From NCBI RefSeq assembly GCF_022478115.1, contig NZ_JAKGSC010000009.1:1-64000 (forward strand): DNA of 64,000 nucleotides, in the 5' to 3' direction. A program made the translations under genes and the position numbers. Positions 61,654 through 64,000 of this stretch are shown here, piece by piece; position 1 is the first letter of the stretch, and every line of letters begins with the position of its first letter. Source of the stretch: Tenacibaculum aquimarinum. Lineage in GTDB: Bacteria > Bacteroidota > Bacteroidia > Flavobacteriales > Flavobacteriaceae. The notes beneath the pieces were generated by a model. It made no database searches, was not told the DNA's origin, and worked only from the letters and a program-made list of their open reading frames with translations.

Positions 61654-62028
61654 ATGAGCGAGAGAGTTGAACAAGAAGAGATCTTTTCACAGGTATTAAG
61701 AGCAGGACGTAGAACGTATTTTTTTGATGTAAGAGCAACAAAAGCAGACGACTATTATTTAACAGTTACAGAAAGTAAAAAGTTTACACATGATGATGGT
61801 TCTTTCCATTATCAAAAACATAAAATTTATTTATATAAAGAAGATTTTTCTGACTTTACAGAAATGCTACAAAAAGCAACTGATTTTATTGTAAATGAAA
61901 AAGGTAGCGAAGTAATTAGCGAGCGCCACCAAAAAGACTTTAAGAAAGAAGAAGAAACTACCGAAACTATTGAAGAAACAACTGCTTCTACAGAAAGTTT
62001 TACAGATGTTTCTTTTGATGATATTTAA
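61654..62028 (+). CDS. PUR-family nucleic-acid-binding protein
   Basis: The 124-residue protein begins with a PUR domain (Pur-alpha/DUF3276 type): QVLRAGRRTYFFDVRATKADDYYLTVTESKK and YQKHKIYLYKEDFSDF. The C-terminal 35 residues are acidic and threonine-rich. Bacterial Pur-alpha proteins bind purine-rich single-stranded DNA or RNA; the role in Bacteroidota is not settled. It is a single-gene unit with its own promoter and terminator. Confidence 0.93.
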   Translation: MSERVEQEEIFSQVLRAGRRTYFFDVRATKADDYYLTVTESKKFTHDDGSFHYQKHKIYLYKEDFSDFTEMLQKATDFIVNEKGSEVISERHQKDFKKEEETTETIEETTASTESFTDVSFDDI

Positions 62029-62060
62029 AAAACTTTTAATTCAAGTTTATTTTACACAGA

Positions 62061-62093
62061 AAAGGCCACTAGCAATTTGTTAGTGGTTTTTTT
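62061..62093. terminator. bidirectional terminator between the PUR and isochorismate synthase genes
   Basis: Arms ccacta and tagtgg, extended by A-rich and T-rich tracts, surround a nine-base loop. The genes converge on it, so it can serve both. Confidence 0.7.
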
Positions 62094-62097
62094 TAAT

Positions 62098-63129
62098 TTA
62101 CAAAACCTTTTTCATAACCCTTGTTTTAGCAACGGTTTCCTCCCACTCTTTTAAAGGATTACTATTTTTTGTAATTCCACCACCAACATAAATATGTGCG
62201 TTTTCACCTACAATTTCCATACAACGTAGATTTACATAAAAATTAGAGTTTATGTTAATTTCACCAAGAAAACCAGTATAAAAACTACGCTTATAATTTT
62301 CATTCTCTAAAATAAAATCTCTAGACATATCTAAAGGCAAACCACAAACCGCAGGTGTTGGATGCAATTTAGAAATTAGTTCTAAGCTATTAGTTTTAAA
62401 CTCTCCAGAAATTTTAGTTTTTAAATGCAGTAAATTTCCTGCTTTTATAGTTTCTGTTTTTGATGCTGATATGTTTTTTACTGTAGCTTTTAAATTACCA
62501 ACTATATAATCTGTAACAAACTGTTGTTCTTCAATTTCTTTTTGCTGCCAAGTAACATTTATTGTTCCGTTATAGGTCTGTGTTCCAGCTAACGACATGG
62601 TTTCAAACTCATTCCCTTTAACTTTTAATAGCGTTTCTGGTGTTGCACCAAACCACAAACCAACTTTTGGATGAAACCAAACATACACCATTGCATTTGT
62701 GTATAAATTTAGTAACTTGTCAAAAACTGTAATCAAATCAAAATCAACCAATTGAACCAATTCTTTTCTAGATACAACTACTTTTTTAAATTCATTATTA
62801 TTAATTGCACTAATAGCCTTCTCAACAAGCTCAATATGGTTTTCCTTTGAAGAAAAATCATCTGAAAAATGATTTTTAAAAGTTAGTTCTTCATTAATAA
62901 CAAATTCTTCAGTTATAAATTCTGAATATTTTTCAGGAATTAAAATCGCTTTTTCTTTCCCTTCAAATGGAGCAAAAACAAATCCGTATTCTGTAAGTTT
63001 ATCAGCAAAAAATAATTTATCCGTTTCTTGTAAATAAGCAGAAATAAAAGTTTCGTTTGGTTTTTTATAAGCTACAAACGGAAGTTGCTTTTTAAACTGT
63101 GCTTCAATATTTTTAAAAATACTATTCAA
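62098..63129 (-). CDS. menF: isochorismate synthase / chorismate-binding protein
   Basis: The 343-residue protein has the chorismate-binding fold: FKKVVVSRKELV, FGATPETLLKVKGNEFETMSLAGT near the middle, HPTPAVCGLP, and NLRCMEI with YVGGGI near the end. It would convert chorismate to isochorismate for menaquinone. The thioesterase gene that follows on the operon fits a menaquinone role. The name menF rests on that context; an anthranilate synthase-like enzyme is the less likely alternative. Confidence 0.88.
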   Translation of the reverse strand: MNSIFKNIEAQFKKQLPFVAYKKPNETFISAYLQETDKLFFADKLTEYGFVFAPFEGKEKAILIPEKYSEFITEEFVINEELTFKNHFSDDFSSKENHIELVEKAISAINNNEFKKVVVSRKELVQLVDFDLITVFDKLLNLYTNAMVYVWFHPKVGLWFGATPETLLKVKGNEFETMSLAGTQTYNGTINVTWQQKEIEEQQFVTDYIVGNLKATVKNISASKTETIKAGNLLHLKTKISGEFKTNSLELISKLHPTPAVCGLPLDMSRDFILENENYKRSFYTGFLGEININSNFYVNLRCMEIVGENAHIYVGGGITKNSNPLKEWEETVAKTRVMKKVL

Positions 63130-63131
63130 TA

Positions 63132-63551
63132 TTAAGCCTTTTTATCCAATACAATATTGGTTAGTTTACAAATTGAAATAAGATTTCCTTCTTCATCTTC
63201 GACTCTAATTTCCCAAAGATGTGTTGTTCTACCTTGGTGTATTGCTTTTGCCGTTGCAAAAACAGTTCCTTCACGTATACTTTTTATATGATTGATACTT
63301 AGTTCAATTCCATTAATAAGCTTAGTTGGATCATTTAAAAAATATGCAGAAGCACAACTACCCACAGTTTCTGCAATTGCCGCTGTTGCTCCTCCATGCA
63401 TTATTCCGTAAGGTTGATGCACTTTAGATGTTACTGGCATTTTTGCCGTTAAAAAATCGTCACCAACGGCTACAAACTCAATATCAAGCGTTTCCATTAG
63501 TGTATTTTTATTAAATGAATTTAATTTCTGAAGGATTTTATTTGTATCCAT
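63132..63551 (-). CDS. hotdog-fold PaaI-type thioesterase, possibly DHNA-CoA thioesterase
   Basis: I start at the ATG at 63551 (MDTNKILQKLNSF); the frame extends 17 codons upstream into the divergent promoter region. The 139-residue protein has the hotdog core HQPYGIMHGGATAAIAETVGS and EGTVFATAKAIHQGRTTHLWEI. It lies two bases from menF, so it may hydrolyse 1,4-dihydroxy-2-naphthoyl-CoA in menaquinone synthesis, which is inference from context. Confidence 0.85.
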   Translation of the reverse strand: MDTNKILQKLNSFNKNTLMETLDIEFVAVGDDFLTAKMPVTSKVHQPYGIMHGGATAAIAETVGSCASAYFLNDPTKLINGIELSINHIKSIREGTVFATAKAIHQGRTTHLWEIRVEDEEGNLISICKLTNIVLDKKA

Positions 63552-63591
63552 TTTTTGAAAGTTTGAGAAGTAAAAATACGTAATAATTGCG

Positions 63592-63599
63592 TACTTTTG
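63592..63599 (+). promoter_or_regulatory. TAnnTTTG -7 box of the pRiA4b-like gene
   Basis: TACTTTTG is an exact -7 match, 22 bases before the ATG at 63622. It faces the thioesterase gene, whose promoter must overlap it. Confidence 0.55.
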
Positions 63600-63621
63600 C
63601 ATAGAATTTCAAACATAAATA

Positions 63622-64000
63622 ATGTATAAAATCCGCGTAATTTTAGATACTAAAGAAGACGTAATTCGTACTTTTTTAATTGATAAAAATGTAACTCTAG
63701 AAAAATTACACACAACAATTGCTAAAGCCTTTGGTTTTGGTGGTCAAGAAATGGCGTCTTTTTACAGAACAGATAATGAATGGAACCAAGGCGAAGAAAT
63801 TCCGTTATTTAATATGGATGAAATTGGCGAAGGTATTTCTATGGCTACAGAAATTTTACACGAAACACTTACCCAAGAAAGTGATAAGTTAATTTATGTG
63901 TACGATTTCTTAAACATGTGGACTTTTTATGTGGAAGTTATTGAGATTTCTGATGAAATAATTTCTGAAACCAAACTTATCTTAACTGTTGGTGAAATTC
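63622..64000 (+). CDS. pRiA4b ORF-3-like protein, 3' truncated by the window edge
   Basis: From the ATG at 63622 the frame stays open to the end of the window (126 codons). It reads MYKIRVILDTKEDVIR, then LHTTIAKAFGFGGQEMASFYR, and later YVYDFLNMWTFYVEVIEI, which matches the plasmid pRiA4b ORF-3 family, also named IS1096 passenger TnpR-like. Despite that name the Bacteroidota versions are ordinary chromosomal genes. Function unknown. The C terminus is outside the window. Confidence 0.85.
   Translation, partial: MYKIRVILDTKEDVIRTFLIDKNVTLEKLHTTIAKAFGFGGQEMASFYRTDNEWNQGEEIPLFNMDEIGEGISMATEILHETLTQESDKLIYVYDFLNMWTFYVEVIEISDEIISETKLILTVGEI

Noticed and set aside
1..64000. CRISPR arrays, tRNA or rRNA genes, prophage and transposase genes
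   Set aside because: I looked at all gaps and found no regularly spaced repeats, no cloverleaf-like sequence and no such proteins. A tRNAscan or CRISPR finder run would settle it.

Overview
The window is an AT-rich chromosomal segment of a marine-type member of the Flavobacteriaceae (Bacteroidota). The evidence is the gliding-motility lipoprotein GldI, the Bacteroidota promoter signature TAnnTTTG in front of many genes, start codons without Shine-Dalgarno sequences, a long-form NusB, a Pur-alpha-like small protein, DUF4294 and DUF6438 proteins, and several families of short palindromic repeats of the kind scattered through flavobacterial genomes. Polaribacter or a close relative is my best guess; the genus cannot be proven from this sequence. 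I see no rRNA, tRNA, CRISPR array, prophage, integrase or transposase. Most of the window is ordinary core genome.

Layout. 0.3-4 kb: a minus-strand run cysS, yidD, lgt, DUF4294. 4-6.6 kb: an ECF sigma factor, an anti-sigma-like protein and a secreted protein with a heptad-repeat helix. 6.7-10 kb: meaB, a GT39-type glycosyltransferase and a PAP2 phosphatase. 10-13.9 kb: three lipoprotein prolyl isomerases including gldI, then nrnA, with ndk divergent. 14-16.3 kb: an MBOAT acyltransferase with an SGNH-like partner. 16.3-24 kb: DUF721, recF, a TPR protein, ribH, a small membrane protein, mutL, two rhomboid proteases and an exonuclease-like protein. 24-30.4 kb: a peptide-binding lipoprotein, a monooxygenase-fold protein, GNAT, mtaB, DUF6438, an alpha/beta hydrolase and a lytic transglycosylase. 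30.4-38 kb: ywbE, a cold-shock protein, folE, hisS, a YihY protein, a pentapeptide protein, an M3 peptidase and nadC. 38-47 kb: rlmH, tex, a 48-residue protein, topB, rdgB, a FecCD-type importer pair and an M28 peptidase.

47.1-48.0 kb is the one clearly accessory patch. Two unknown genes, the second predicted to have two membrane helices, lie between perfect 13-bp inverted repeats. A long foldable, attC-like sequence follows the genes. No recombinase is present. This is the best candidate for something undescribed.

48-64 kb returns to core genes: holA, a P-loop kinase-like protein, a solitary HsdR-N nuclease-fold protein, GT2, SRPBCC, a Sua5-type protein, a two-component system, then nusB, DUF1573, yajC, ybbR and coaE, a Leu/Glu dehydrogenase, an ABC exporter, a PUR protein, an isochorismate synthase, a hotdog thioesterase and a truncated pRiA4b ORF-3-like gene at the right edge.

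The second theme is repeats. I see a four-copy structured element (189, 31859, 50051, 52536), twin-hairpin REP elements (1089, 31965, 43953), an in-frame palindromic insertion present twice in topB, and low-complexity repeats that build a signal peptide (25609) and abut ribH (18610). Several touch or enter coding sequence.
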